A stretch of DNA of 64,000 nt, from the NCBI GenBank assembly GCA_964602655.1, contig CAZRSF010000007.1:1-64000 (forward strand), given 5' to 3'. The position numbers and the translations under genes were made by a program. This stretch comes from Moduliflexus sp964602655. GTDB taxonomy: Bacteria; Moduliflexota; Moduliflexia; Moduliflexales; Moduliflexaceae. The notes beneath the pieces are model-generated. The model worked only from the letters and a program-made list of their open reading frames with translations, made no database searches and was not told the origin of the DNA. Positions 8,265 through 18,363 of the stretch are shown piece by piece (position 1 is the first letter of the stretch; every line of letters begins with the position of its first letter).

Positions 8265-9995
8265 AAAGAGGTGAGAGGCGGTATCAGTCATCAGAAATTC
8301 TTGCAGCGCCTGCGCTTCGATTTCGTGCGCTAACGCGCTGGGATGCGTATCAGTCGGAGATACCCAAAAATCCTGATTGGAACGTTCAGGATGCTGTTCA
8401 AGATACGTGGCGTAAACGGGATACGTATTCAGCAGCCCAAAGCCATGCTCCTCGCTCAATTGCCGGATTAATGCAAGCTGTCTGCCTCGAAAGGTGTCTT
8501 CGTCCTCTTCCGGTTTGATGACAAACACGATCAACGGAATCTGGCGTTCTTTTACCGTCCGGATCAGGGTTTCCATTGCGGCGACGAATCCGCGTTTGCC
8601 TACCATATAGCGATATTCTTCCGGGATCGTCGGGGATTTATCAAGAAATTCCGTTTCTTCCAATGGGCCTAATACCATCGGCGCTAACGACTCCTCGGCG
8701 CGTTTTCCCTGCAACAGGCGATACCGCATGTACAGAAAATCAAAGAAATACGATTTTCTCAGCGTTCCATAATTTTGCGGGCGTTTCATAAAATTCGGAA
8801 TGTCATAATCATTCGTGTTGAAATGAAGAATCACGGCATCAGGGGCGTATTTCAGGCATTTTTTCAGAAACACCTCGACTTGCATCGCGGTATTGTATCC
8901 GGGAACCGCAAAGTTGATCACTTCGTATGCTCTCTCGGAAGTGTGCTGATTCAGGCGTTCTTCTAACAGATGAAGCGAAGTCTCCGTCATCTCGACGCCC
9001 CATCCGAACATCGAGGAATCCCCTAACCCGGCGATTCGAACAGTTTTTTCCGGCTTGTGAATGGAATATTCAATATCTCGCAAGCCCTGAGAATTCGTGA
9101 CTAACGACGCGCCTAAAAATGTTCCTTTCAAATGGGGTTTCAATTCATAAATAATTCCGCGATGGGGGCTGGGCTGGATGATATCGCCTAAGCCTCGATA
9201 GACAGCGGCCGCGTCGTCATTCCGTCGGGCGGGAAGGTCGGACAGCGCGCGCGAATCCTGGCGTCCCCAGAGGAACATCCGCATTCCGCCTTCAATCAGC
9301 AGCAGACAAACGACAGTCGCTAACAGCGACACCGCAATATTGGCCGCATACGCCCGCAGCGCCTCCGCAACGCTTCCTGATCTCCTGCGTATAGCTCGTT
9401 TTACGCATATTACTGCCAGCAGCAGAGAACTTGCGAGAAAGAGCGTTCTTCGATGGCGCGTCAAAAAACTGATTCCCCTGAAGGGCTGCTCCGCATACAA
9501 CACATCGCGAGGAAGCGCAGATTCCTCCTGACCCGGCGGCACCCAGAGCACGTCAAGCTTATACGATCCCGCTCCTTGCATATAGACGATTTTAATTTCA
9601 TGCATCCCTTGAGCAAGCCGCCGCGTGGCGGATACCGTTCGCGCTCCATGAAAGCCGCCATTTTCAACGACCTTTTCCCCGTCTATAAAGAGCGATGAGC
9701 CGTCGTCGGAATTGGTGGAAAAGGTATATTCGCCAGTCCGATCAAGGCGAATCCAGCCCGACCATGCCGCGCTGAAATTTTTTTTCGAGAAGTCGAAACG
9801 CTGAGAAATCGGAGTGAAATCAATCCTGTCAACGCGTTGAGAAATGGTTGGGGAATCTTTCCATTCGGCGTTGGAATAAAATGACACATTCAATCCGCGC
9901 GGCGGGAAGAACCATAAGAATGGGAATCCACAAAGAGTGAGGAGCAAAAATAATACTCCTCCATGTTTTCTGGTCAATCGGATTATTTTCTGCAA
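8259..9995 (-). CDS. PA14-domain membrane protein with a C-terminal SGNH/GDSL hydrolase
   Basis: 578 aa. TM helix at residues 12-32; then a PA14 domain (about 35-165: NVSFYSNAEW, TFSTNSDDGSSLFIDGEKVV, EIKIVYMQGAG). Two more TM segments follow (about 180-200 and 220-245). The C-terminal SGNH domain has block I GLGDSSMFGWG (nucleophile Ser), an Ala-Val-Pro-Gly block II, block III HFNTNDYD and block V DTHPSALAHE. The start is TTG at 9995, chosen because GAGGAG lies 8 nt upstream. Likely role: surface or periplasmic esterase/acyltransferase acting on glycans, with PA14 as carbohydrate-binding module (inference). Last gene of the minus-strand envelope cluster. A related PA14 module is fused to a GT-C protein at 46479. 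Confidence 0.75.
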   Translation of the reverse strand: MQKIIRLTRKHGGVLFLLLTLCGFPFLWFFPPRGLNVSFYSNAEWKDSPTISQRVDRIDFTPISQRFDFSKKNFSAAWSGWIRLDRTGEYTFSTNSDDGSSLFIDGEKVVENGGFHGARTVSATRRLAQGMHEIKIVYMQGAGSYKLDVLWVPPGQEESALPRDVLYAEQPFRGISFLTRHRRTLFLASSLLLAVICVKRAIRRRSGSVAEALRAYAANIAVSLLATVVCLLLIEGGMRMFLWGRQDSRALSDLPARRNDDAAAVYRGLGDIIQPSPHRGIIYELKPHLKGTFLGASLVTNSQGLRDIEYSIHKPEKTVRIAGLGDSSMFGWGVEMTETSLHLLEERLNQHTSERAYEVINFAVPGYNTAMQVEVFLKKCLKYAPDAVILHFNTNDYDIPNFMKRPQNYGTLRKSYFFDFLYMRYRLLQGKRAEESLAPMVLGPLEETEFLDKSPTIPEEYRYMVGKRGFVAAMETLIRTVKERQIPLIVFVIKPEEDEDTFRGRQLALIRQLSEEHGFGLLNTYPVYATYLEQHPERSNQDFWVSPTDTHPSALAHEIEAQALQEFLMTDTASHLFQ

Positions 9996-10070
9996 AATTT
10001 ATTCTCCTCGATGAAAGCGTTTCAATCTGGTGTACGCAATTGTTGGCAAATAGGCAAAGCAGGATCGTTG

Positions 10071-10835
10071 TCAAATAAAATTCGGCAAAACGGGCATCAC
10101 CACAGGAATACCGCATATAATCCGTTCATCCGCCGTCATCTCCAACGCTTCTCCCGGTTGCAGCATCAGTATGTCGTCCTGCCAATCGCCGTCGAAGAGG
10201 CGTTGCGTCAGGCGCAGATCGCCGTGTAAGCGTTCGAACGTCCAGCCGCGCCGGGCGGCTTCTTCTTGCACCTGCGTTTCGACTGCCGCGCTGTCACCGA
10301 TGCCCATGTCAATAAACGCGGCGCGTTGATAATGCTGCTGCCACGTTCCCATCGCTTCCATCAGATAATCAGCGTTGTCTTTGCCGTATTTCTCGACAAA
10401 CTCCTCATATTGCGCCTGCCGGTCGCCGCCCATGTCCGCGCCGATGGAGAGTGAGACGCCGGAATTCGAACCGCGTTCGATATAGTCTTTCGTGTACCAG
10501 TACGTGCCGGGCTGCGCTTCGAATTCGCGCTGATAGCGCTCGCGGCTGCCGAGAAACAGCGTGATGCAGTCGTGAGCGCGAGGGATAACAATCGGCACGG
10601 CGCGGGCGACGAGTCCGGCGGTCGCTTTACCGCACAAGCCATAGGTCAAGATGATTGTGTCGTATTCGTCTGATTTGACGGCGTCAATCCGCTCCTGCAA
10701 CTGGCTGCGGAGCTTTTTCGGCGTGACATGCAGGCCGAACGGCAGGAGTTCGACATTGACCATATAGCGCGAGTGCGCGGCGCAGAAATACGCCACGCGC
10801 GCTAAGGCGTCACAGGCAAAACATTTGATGCGCAT
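10071..10835 (-). CDS. DUF1638 family protein
   Basis: 254 aa. It begins MRIKCFACDALARVAYFCA and has the family's YDTIILTYGLCG segment, IPRAHDCITLFLGSRERY, and a C-terminal acidic region. The start at 10835 has AGAGGA 6 nt upstream; a longer frame to 10940 overlaps the upstream gene and is unlikely. Conserved Cys and His residues (CFACDA, LCG, RAHDC) suggest metal or corrinoid association. DUF1638 genes often lie near methyltransferase systems, but here the neighbours are glycan genes. Function unknown. The gene lies 35 bp after the GT-C gene, probably in the same operon. Confidence 0.7.
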   Translation of the reverse strand: MRIKCFACDALARVAYFCAAHSRYMVNVELLPFGLHVTPKKLRSQLQERIDAVKSDEYDTIILTYGLCGKATAGLVARAVPIVIPRAHDCITLFLGSRERYQREFEAQPGTYWYTKDYIERGSNSGVSLSIGADMGGDRQAQYEEFVEKYGKDNADYLMEAMGTWQQHYQRAAFIDMGIGDSAAVETQVQEEAARRGWTFERLHGDLRLTQRLFDGDWQDDILMLQPGEALEMTADERIICGIPVVMPVLPNFI

Positions 10836-10870
10836 AGAGAGTCCTCTCGTTACGAAACGGGCGGTTGGAT

Positions 10871-13345
10871 TTATTCCAGCGTCACATCCAGAAAAAACGG
10901 CTGACCGAACCACTGCACCAATTCGCTCACGAAATCGCATTCGACGCGGTACGTTCCGGGAGTTGGCGGCGTTGGGATGCTGAACGTCATGACAACGGTG
11001 TCGCCGGGGGCGACGTCATAGGGCAAAAGACCGCGCGTTTCAAGGGCGATTGACTGTTGCGAGGCGGCGTCGTGCCAGGCGCGAACAGCCAGACGCACTT
11101 CTCCGGCGGGCTGGTCGCGATTGGGAACACGGGAACGCCAGAGCGTATCGCCGGAGTTTTTGACTTCTACGGTCGCGACAAGCGGCTTTCCGGCAGGCCA
11201 GACGGCGTTATGCTCTCTGCGCAGAATTTCGGCCTGAAGTTTCTGTGGTTGGCGGCTGTCGAGAGCGTCTTGAACCAGCGTGATCTGTTTGCGCCGCACT
11301 GCCGGTTCGAAACGTTGATCTTCCAGGCGCAAACTGACCTCGTATTGATCGAGCGCGGCAGGCGTTGTCAGGCTGAACGACAGCATTTCGCTCTTGCCGT
11401 CTTCGAACAGGATCGGCAGCGAAATCGCGCGGCGTTCCTGTAAGACGATTTGTCCACGCGCCTTCCATTCGATGGCAACGCTCAGCTGTTCTTGCGGCAG
11501 CGGCGAAATCGGCTGCGCGTTCGCAGGCGTCAATACGATACCGATACGGTAGGTTTCGTTGATCTGAAGCGTCGGCGGCAGGCGATACGCCACGTTCCAG
11601 CGGGGTTCTGATGATGATGCGAGCGGGGAAAGTCGAAACACCTTGTCGTTCCCGAATTGCTCGATAAGCCGCATTTCCTTGGGAAGAACATCAGGAAACG
11701 GCTGTTCGAATTGGTCCGTATGCAGAATGACGGTATCAATCTTGAGGCTCTGCAATAACGCCAATGTGCGCGGAGACGGAAACTGCCGCATTTCGTCGAA
11801 TACGCGCGAAATGCCCGCCGGAATAAATGCGCTTCTGCCGTTCGCCATGCGTTTCCAATGGAACGTCGAATAATACAACGCCTCGAACTGATCTTTGGGC
11901 GAATCCATCGGAAGTTCGATCATGCGCAGGTCGTCGGGCTGTTGACGCAGCCAGGCATACACCGACGGAATGCGCTCGATTGTGCCGGGATACGGCGTCA
12001 ATTCGAGTCGGGACGGCCAGTATTCGAGCAAAAGAGCGCCGAATACCAGCGTTCCGCAAATAGAAACGAGGCCGCGCCGCCAGTGAAACGATTTCAGGCG
12101 TTCGTCAAGTCGAGCGATGGCGACAGCGGCGAGCAGCGCAACGCAGAATGAGACGATGAGGCCGAACCGCGCCGGAACGCGCATGGATTTGAAGCCGGGC
12201 AGATAGTCGTACAGATAGGCGTAGGGCAGCGAGATCGCGCGTCCGAACACGACGATTGACGGGCCGAGCGACATAATAAACGCGCAGAACATCAGCAGCC
12301 AGACGCTTCTGACAACTGCTTGCAGCGGCACGTCGGACGCAGTTTGTTTTTTCCACAAGCCCGGAAATGTCAGCAACGCCAGCAGCATCGCCACGATTCC
12401 GTTCAACAGCATTTGTTCTTTCGGATAGGGCGAAGAGGCCGCTTGCCAGCGTTTTGTGACGTTTCCATACAGCAGATTGTTTTCAGGCGCGACGAGATAG
12501 CTGGACGGCGTGGCGGAAAGCCCGGCAATTTCCTCAGTCGTCCGCTCGAAGCCCATCTCGCGATTGGCGTGAAGATACGGGAGCGTCAACGGCAGCAAGA
12601 CGCCCGCAACGATGCCGCCGCCGAGAAGAAACGGGAGCGCGTCGCGTCGAAGGGCGCTCTTGAAGATTGCCGCGTCGAATTTCCAGGTCAATACGATCAA
12701 GCTGAGAGCGTAAATCGCGATAACGATGGTCGTCATAAAGAGGTAATTGAATGAGGTGAGGACTTGCAGCAGATAGTATCCCCAGAAAAGCGCAATCGGT
12801 CGCATCAGCGGGCGGTTTGTGGTCGCTCTGGCGAGAATATATCGGGTCGAATACAGGAAGGCGAGCGGCAGCCAATAGACACACAACAGATTCAGGTGAT
12901 CCAGATGCGCCATGCGATATGGCAAAAATCCGAACACTGTTCCGGCCAGCAACGCCGCGTAACGATGTTTGCACAGTTCATACGCCAACGCATACATGCT
13001 GAATGCCGAAAGGACAAATGACAGGAGCAGCAACACATTGAACGTCAAGATCGGATTATGCGCGACGGCCTGAATCGGCAGGCCGAGTACGCCTATGCCG
13101 AGCATGTGATCATGAAATGCAAACGTGTTGGCGTAGGGAAAAAAAATATTCGCGTCAAAATAGTGGGCAACTGACGTGGTGAGTTGATGAATCGTCCATT
13201 GCGTGACCCAGACCTGCAATAGCGGGTCGCCAGACGCGGCATCGATCAGATGCGTGGAAAGATGGGAAAGGAACGGCAGCAGCATGAAACAGGTCATCAA
13301 CCCGTACAGACTGAGCGCGATGCCGTGCCGCAGAAGCGTTTTCAT
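10871..13345 (-). CDS. Large polytopic GT-C-like membrane protein with C-terminal beta domain
   Basis: 824 aa. Ten or more TM helices fill residues 1-430, beginning ALSLYGLMTCFMLLPFLS. An extracytoplasmic motif (GDPLLQVWVTQW, then a DANIFFPY segment) resembles the first loop of GT-C glycosyltransferases and YfhO-type proteins. The C-terminal 400 residues are soluble and include an Ig/FW-like beta-sandwich near the end (NSGDTLWRSRVPNRDQPAGE, then PPTPGTYRVECDF). The start at 13345 leaves 10 bp after the upstream gene; a longer frame would overlap that gene. Likely a polyprenyl-phosphate-sugar-dependent glycosyltransferase acting at the envelope. Substrate unknown. Confidence 0.6.
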   Translation of the reverse strand: MKTLLRHGIALSLYGLMTCFMLLPFLSHLSTHLIDAASGDPLLQVWVTQWTIHQLTTSVAHYFDANIFFPYANTFAFHDHMLGIGVLGLPIQAVAHNPILTFNVLLLLSFVLSAFSMYALAYELCKHRYAALLAGTVFGFLPYRMAHLDHLNLLCVYWLPLAFLYSTRYILARATTNRPLMRPIALFWGYYLLQVLTSFNYLFMTTIVIAIYALSLIVLTWKFDAAIFKSALRRDALPFLLGGGIVAGVLLPLTLPYLHANREMGFERTTEEIAGLSATPSSYLVAPENNLLYGNVTKRWQAASSPYPKEQMLLNGIVAMLLALLTFPGLWKKQTASDVPLQAVVRSVWLLMFCAFIMSLGPSIVVFGRAISLPYAYLYDYLPGFKSMRVPARFGLIVSFCVALLAAVAIARLDERLKSFHWRRGLVSICGTLVFGALLLEYWPSRLELTPYPGTIERIPSVYAWLRQQPDDLRMIELPMDSPKDQFEALYYSTFHWKRMANGRSAFIPAGISRVFDEMRQFPSPRTLALLQSLKIDTVILHTDQFEQPFPDVLPKEMRLIEQFGNDKVFRLSPLASSSEPRWNVAYRLPPTLQINETYRIGIVLTPANAQPISPLPQEQLSVAIEWKARGQIVLQERRAISLPILFEDGKSEMLSFSLTTPAALDQYEVSLRLEDQRFEPAVRRKQITLVQDALDSRQPQKLQAEILRREHNAVWPAGKPLVATVEVKNSGDTLWRSRVPNRDQPAGEVRLAVRAWHDAASQQSIALETRGLLPYDVAPGDTVVMTFSIPTPPTPGTYRVECDFVSELVQWFGQPFFLDVTLE

Positions 13346-13355
13346 GGAATATGAC

Positions 13356-14582
13356 TCACACCGAACCGCGTCGGGATGCGATGATGTCCGCGCAAAACGC
13401 GAGATAGCGTTCTGCCGCGCGTTCGAGCGAATGTTCGGCTTCGATGTACGCTCGCGCCTGCTGGCCGAGCCGCTGGCGATATTCGCGGTCATGATACAAC
13501 ATCTGCAATGCCTCGACCAATTTTTCCTCTTCCTTCTCGTTCAAAGGAATTTTGATGCAGGCTGTCGTCGGGAAATCGAGGCATTCGCACAGGTCGGAAA
13601 TCAACACCGGCTTGGCAAACGCCATGATTTTCAAGATGTTCGCGGAGGTCGCACGGACGGTGGGATGACGAAGATTCACGCACACATCGGACAGGGCGAT
13701 ATAATCGAAGAATTGTTCGTATGGCGTAAAGCCGGTAATCATGACCTGAGATTCGATGCCGAGTTCATGGATGAGTTTCCGAATGTCGAAACCCGGTAAT
13801 TCGTCCGGCTCAAGCAGATGCCCGACTAACACGCAGAGCGCGTCCGGGCGATTGTTCGCGAATGCGGCAAAGGCTCGCAGTAGTTCGATAATCCGTTTTC
13901 CCGGCGTGATATAGCCATACGCGCCGACAACAAATTTTTCGCAGGGAATGCCGTATTGTTCCCGCAAGGCATGATTGTCATATCGCCTCATATCTGGCGG
14001 AACAACGCCCATATTGATCCATTCGACTCGATAGGATGGGTCATAGCGCAGCATTTTATTTCTGGCATAACTGCTATGCACGATTGTTCCCAAACTTGGC
14101 GCGACAACTCGTTGAAAAAGGGGGAGTTGATAAAACACATAATCATGAATCCCGCCTTTGTTGAAAATGCGAGCAATCTGCTCTCCCATTCCGCCATAGT
14201 AGGTTTTCATGATCTGAAGATATTCCTGTTTGCGATTGCCGTTCACCAGCATCGTGACGTACAAATGTTGGACGGCGATGTCGTGAAGAATGACAACGCC
14301 TGGATACGCCTGGATCAAGGCATCCATGTAGGAATGATATTGCGGATTATTCCCCATCTGATACAGGCACAGGTCATAAGGCGCTCGCTGATGCCGTTCT
14401 GGAAATTCTTTGTATGAAAACACCGCGAATCGCTGCATGATGACGGGATTTGTCGCCGGAATGCCATCTTCAGTAAACAGATCGATCTCTGCGCCTCGCG
14501 CTAAAAAAGGAAGCAGGTCTTCGCTATAGTCGGAGATTCCCGAACGCTGCGGGGAGAGTGGGGAAAAAAACGCCAATCGCAT
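13356..14582 (-). CDS. GT4 family glycosyltransferase
   Basis: 408 aa. GT-B fold: the N-domain starts MRLAFFSPLSPQRSGISDYS and includes VVILHDIAVQHLY; the C-domain has VVGAYGYITPGKRIIELLRA and the donor-site region HPTVRATSANILKIMAFAKP. In related proteins of this subfamily, as I recall it, the donor motif is PTxGETSGxLLR; here GETS is RATS, so the usual acidic residue is missing. A 3-bp gap follows the upstream methyltransferase stop and 10 bp precede the GT-C gene, indicating one operon. Probable role: cytoplasmic sugar transfer for an envelope polysaccharide. Confidence 0.75.
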   Translation of the reverse strand: MRLAFFSPLSPQRSGISDYSEDLLPFLARGAEIDLFTEDGIPATNPVIMQRFAVFSYKEFPERHQRAPYDLCLYQMGNNPQYHSYMDALIQAYPGVVILHDIAVQHLYVTMLVNGNRKQEYLQIMKTYYGGMGEQIARIFNKGGIHDYVFYQLPLFQRVVAPSLGTIVHSSYARNKMLRYDPSYRVEWINMGVVPPDMRRYDNHALREQYGIPCEKFVVGAYGYITPGKRIIELLRAFAAFANNRPDALCVLVGHLLEPDELPGFDIRKLIHELGIESQVMITGFTPYEQFFDYIALSDVCVNLRHPTVRATSANILKIMAFAKPVLISDLCECLDFPTTACIKIPLNEKEEEKLVEALQMLYHDREYRQRLGQQARAYIEAEHSLERAAERYLAFCADIIASRRGSV

Positions 14583-14585
14583 AGA

Positions 14586-15893
14586 TTAAAAGAGATTGAT
14601 TTTCCTGGCGATAATCCCGTAGTCAGGATAACCGTATAAGAGGTTATTCAGTTGTCGGATATTCTGGTTGAGGCGTTCTCCGAACAAATAACGTTCGGAA
14701 TCGGTCATGTGTTCGATGGACAATTCTTTCAACAGTTCTTGCGGAGAAAACGGATTTTTATAGACGACCTGAATATCCTGGAATCCCGCGCATTTGACCA
14801 AAAACTCCAATGCTTCTGAAGGGAGCGGATTACGATGGGTCACATCTTTATAAAAAAAGTGGGAGAACGCATAGAGTGATTTCGGATTCGGTGTTTCTGC
14901 GATAAAACACTTATGATGCGCCAATTTCGCAAAACAGAGCTGCAAAAGCCGTTGCAAATCTTGCGGCGTAAAATGTTCGACCACATGCGCCATAAAGATG
15001 CCATCGAGCGTATTATCAGGGATGGATTGCAAATGCGCGAACACATCAACCTGTTCGACGTCGAATCCTTTGTTCCGGCAATAGGACGCTAAGTTGAGGT
15101 TCGGTTCGATCCCATAGCCTGTAATGCCGCGTTCTCGCAGCAACGCTAAAAATTCTCCTCGTCCGCACCCGATATCAAGCACGCGCGAGCACCCGTCAAA
15201 ATATTCGACATACCCGCTCATGCGCCGGGCAATGTCTTGCTCGTCGCCGCGATGGCGATTTTCGAAGACGAAATACCGATAATCCTCCTGTCGTTCGGAG
15301 GCTGGCAACGAATCTTTCGGCAGGTTTTCCGATATTTCAAGAGCGCGCAATGCCGCGAAGGCCTGTTCGAGTTTCTGATTAAACAGAATTTGTTCGATTT
15401 CCATCGCTTCCTTGCGGCGATCAAACATCCAGATCATCGGCTCGATGGCGTCCATACGCGGCTCAATCTGCTCTAACCGATTATCAATATGCGATTGCAA
15501 CGTGTCCAAATGCGCCTGAAACGTATCGAATTGCGCCTGAAACGTATCGAACTGCGCCTGAAATTTTTGCAGGTGCGCGTCAATTTCCTGCCGCTGGCGT
15601 TCTAATTCCGAATCCAGGAGTTCGACAAGCCCATTCAGCGTTTGCACGGTTTTCGCGTTAAACTCGCGCTGCGCATTTTGCGCACCATCAAGCGAGGGTT
15701 GTACGGTGTGCAAAATAAAATTTTTAAGAGGGCGCAGAAGCTTTCCAAGTAATGATGCGGGCGAGGATGAGGGCGCTGGCGTAGGCGTTGCGACCGCCCA
15801 CGAGCGGTTCAAATCATTCAAATGCCGTTCCCACATCTGGAAACGAAAATGAGACAGGTTCGGTTGAGATGTCGGTTCTTCCGCGTGACTCAT
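14586..15893 (-). CDS. SAM-dependent methyltransferase with N-terminal coiled coil
   Basis: 435 aa. Residues 100-190 are a coiled coil with imperfect seven-residue repeats (QAQFDTF, QAQFDTF, QAHLDTL). The C-terminal class I methyltransferase has motif I RVLDIGCGRGEFLALL, the acidic loop GYGIEPN, and the post-motif IFMAHVVEHF. This architecture matches methyltransferases of O-antigen/polysaccharide clusters that cap or modify glycan chains, where the coiled coil acts as a spacer (knowledge of WbdD-like proteins; a direct relation is not shown). It begins 6 bp after the lptD stop and is followed 3 bp later by a GT4 gene, so chain modification is plausible. Confidence 0.75.
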   Translation of the reverse strand: MSHAEEPTSQPNLSHFRFQMWERHLNDLNRSWAVATPTPAPSSSPASLLGKLLRPLKNFILHTVQPSLDGAQNAQREFNAKTVQTLNGLVELLDSELERQRQEIDAHLQKFQAQFDTFQAQFDTFQAHLDTLQSHIDNRLEQIEPRMDAIEPMIWMFDRRKEAMEIEQILFNQKLEQAFAALRALEISENLPKDSLPASERQEDYRYFVFENRHRGDEQDIARRMSGYVEYFDGCSRVLDIGCGRGEFLALLRERGITGYGIEPNLNLASYCRNKGFDVEQVDVFAHLQSIPDNTLDGIFMAHVVEHFTPQDLQRLLQLCFAKLAHHKCFIAETPNPKSLYAFSHFFYKDVTHRNPLPSEALEFLVKCAGFQDIQVVYKNPFSPQELLKELSIEHMTDSERYLFGERLNQNIRQLNNLLYGYPDYGIIARKINLF

Positions 15894-15899
15894 AATAAA

Positions 15900-18119
15900 T
15901 TATCCTTTAATATCTAACAATTTTCCGAGATGTTTCAATTCCAGTAAAATCTGAAATCCCGTATCGCGTTCATCGTCAATCAATTGCTGCTGCAGGTTTC
16001 CGAAAATGCTCCAGCATTGCCCGTTATAGGTGAGGCCGAGCGTGTCTTCGATTCGTTCGTCTTCTGTCAGATCGAATCGTCCGCGATACGCCAATTTCAC
16101 GCGACCGAACAGCGCAAGCGAGGTGTTGAAATCCAAATACTGCTTCACATCAGTAATTTTATCATTATCTTCATCAACAGAAACGGAACGACGCCAGCGC
16201 GCGTCAACATCCCAGGCATCCCATAGATTACCGCTGAGATTCACGCTCGTCGTCACAAATGAATTCACGTAGATGTCGTAGGCGGTTTGAACCGTGAGCT
16301 TATAATTTCGGAATGGCTGAAGATTCAGTGTCACGGCGACATCGTTGAAATTTCGTGTATCCGCTTCGAAATTATATGATTGGCTCAAAATCAAGGACGC
16401 GATTTCTTCTGTTTCTGTCGCTAAATCTTCGAGAGCCAGCAATTCCTCTTCGTCACGCTGAAATCGATCCCAATCGTTCGCCGTGATGCGTTTGGTCAGC
16501 AGCCGTTGTGTCAAGCTGTACGAAAGCGTTCGACTCCGATCTGCGCTTCCGATTTGATCGACGCCGTCGAATTTGGGCAGGTCTTGCTGTGTTATGCCGG
16601 GAGTATAGCTATAAGAAAGCGTCGGTTCGACCAAGTGTTTCATTTTTTGCGTGCGTCGGGTTCTGTCAAAATTGAAAATCCGCTGAAATCGCGGGCCATT
16701 GACGCCGAGACGCGCGGAATAATAATCCCGATCTGTGGCGCTGTGTTTGACTTTTACGTATTTGTCGGAATCGTCTGCCGATTGTTCTTTTCGATAAAAT
16801 TCCGAATAATATGTTTTGCGCACATCCAATTCAGGACTTAACGTCAACGCGCTGCCGAAATTGATTGGGAGAGAAAACACCGGATGAATATCTGCGCGCG
16901 TGACCTCTAAAAATTCCTCCGGTTTTCCGTCGCGCAGCAAACGAGCAATCGTGCTTGTTTGCCTGAAATATACGGGGCTGCCGAATATCTGCTGTTCCTG
17001 GCTGGAGACGGAAAATTCCGGAAAACGCTGATCCTGGCGGTCTTCGCTCGTTGCGCGCAAATCATCGAGGCGATCAAATAAAAGTTTCACCGTATGCTGA
17101 GAAAAATTTCGTGTCAGCGAAAGGTTTGACTGGAGATAGGTATTCGAGCGTTCATCAAGCTGTGTATTGAAATCTTTGTCGAATTGATCATTATCCGTCA
17201 AATCCAGATTCACGCGCCCTTTGATGGAATATGGCAAATTTTGGCGATGATTGAACACCAGACGTTTTTTTGATTTCGAGTCTATACGATCTTTGTGCAC
17301 ATACTCGGCTACAAGCGTCCCATCGGTTTCCGCACTGTATTTATAACGATATTCCACATCGAATTTATTGCCGCGCAAATTATAATAGGTATGGCGAAAG
17401 GTCGCGTCCTGGCTATCCGTCATCGCCCAGAAAAACGCGTTGCTGATTGTGAAGCCATTCGAGCTGCTGTTCCCAATATCAGGGACCAATACGCCGGATT
17501 GTCGTTCGCTCTTGATGGGATAGACAAAATACGGGAAATAAAAGACCGGAATGCCCTTCACAAATCCGACGGTATTCCAGGCTTGAATATATTCGTCCTC
17601 TTCGATTGTCGCCTTGCTGCTGCGGAATTTCCACGCCGGGGACGCGCTATCGCATGCGGTAAAGGTCCCGTGGTTGAGCGTGTACGTGTTCTCGCCGGTT
17701 TTAATAATCTGTTTGCCGGTGAAATATTGGTCATTCGCTAATGATAACTTGCCAGTCGAGAGCGTGCCTAATTCTGTATCCAAATTAAATTCTGCGCGGT
17801 CAGCCGTCAGGGTCTCCACCCCTTCTTCATAGACGACATTTCCGATGGCGAGAGCATCGCCGGTGTTTTCATGGAATTCGATATAATCCGCCGTCAATCG
17901 CGCAGTTCTATAGGTGATCTCAACCTCTCCTTCTGCGACGAAAAGTTGCTGCGCGGAAAAATAGGTCAGGTCTTTTGCGCGAATCGTGAGGGCTTCGTTC
18001 TCTTTCATCTGCAAGCTCTCGCCGATTTCGGCAGAACACTCCTGTGACATGCCAATGGTGAATACGGCAAGCAATTCCAAGAAAAACGCCAAAATACAGG
18101 TACGCAACAAATTCTTCAT
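15900..18119 (-). CDS. lptD: LPS-assembly outer-membrane protein LptD
   Basis: 739 aa from the start at 18119 (MKNLLRTCILAFFLELLAVF, signal peptide). An in-frame ATG at 18182 would add a second hydrophobic stretch, and neither start has a clear ribosome site. An OstA/LptA-like N-domain follows (ALTIRAKDLTY, VAEGEVEITY, LTADYIEFHE), with FTACDSASPAWKF and GIPVFYFPYFVYPIKSERQSG typical of LptD. The rest is a large beta-barrel with alternating strands. It inserts LPS into the outer leaflet with LptE (not seen here). It heads an operon with the methyltransferase, glycosyltransferases and SGNH hydrolase, linking them to surface glycolipid. Confidence 0.88.
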   Translation of the reverse strand: MKNLLRTCILAFFLELLAVFTIGMSQECSAEIGESLQMKENEALTIRAKDLTYFSAQQLFVAEGEVEITYRTARLTADYIEFHENTGDALAIGNVVYEEGVETLTADRAEFNLDTELGTLSTGKLSLANDQYFTGKQIIKTGENTYTLNHGTFTACDSASPAWKFRSSKATIEEDEYIQAWNTVGFVKGIPVFYFPYFVYPIKSERQSGVLVPDIGNSSSNGFTISNAFFWAMTDSQDATFRHTYYNLRGNKFDVEYRYKYSAETDGTLVAEYVHKDRIDSKSKKRLVFNHRQNLPYSIKGRVNLDLTDNDQFDKDFNTQLDERSNTYLQSNLSLTRNFSQHTVKLLFDRLDDLRATSEDRQDQRFPEFSVSSQEQQIFGSPVYFRQTSTIARLLRDGKPEEFLEVTRADIHPVFSLPINFGSALTLSPELDVRKTYYSEFYRKEQSADDSDKYVKVKHSATDRDYYSARLGVNGPRFQRIFNFDRTRRTQKMKHLVEPTLSYSYTPGITQQDLPKFDGVDQIGSADRSRTLSYSLTQRLLTKRITANDWDRFQRDEEELLALEDLATETEEIASLILSQSYNFEADTRNFNDVAVTLNLQPFRNYKLTVQTAYDIYVNSFVTTSVNLSGNLWDAWDVDARWRRSVSVDEDNDKITDVKQYLDFNTSLALFGRVKLAYRGRFDLTEDERIEDTLGLTYNGQCWSIFGNLQQQLIDDERDTGFQILLELKHLGKLLDIKG

Positions 18120-18290
18120 GTTCCAACTCGCAATAAAGATCAACGCAATCGTCAGCACCAGCGAAAATGGCGCTGACGGCATGAGTATAGTCGGGAATAA
18201 TGTCTCGCAACTCGCGATATTTTCGATTGTTAGGCGTCAAAAGCTCGCAAAACCACCTGCCAAACCTGATGACATTTGTCAAGGGAAGAA

Positions 18291-18327
18291 TAAAAAACCT
18301 CCGAACAGCACAAGGTCTGTTCGGAGG
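18291..18327 (-). terminator. Rho-independent terminator after the SPOR-domain gene
   Basis: On the minus strand CCTCCGAACAG (18317-18327 reversed) pairs perfectly with CTGTTCGGAGG (18298-18308 reversed). The 11-bp stem is followed directly by TTTTTT (18297-18292). It lies 37 bp after the SPOR gene stop and separates that gene from lptD. Confidence 0.85.
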
Positions 18328-18363
18328 TTTGGCACTGACTGGCACACAGCGAAGGCGCTTAAC

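Noticed and set aside
10836..10940. Longer N-terminus for the DUF1638 protein
   Set aside because: The extension would overlap the 3' end of the upstream gene, and the family start MRIKCFACDA has its own ribosome site.
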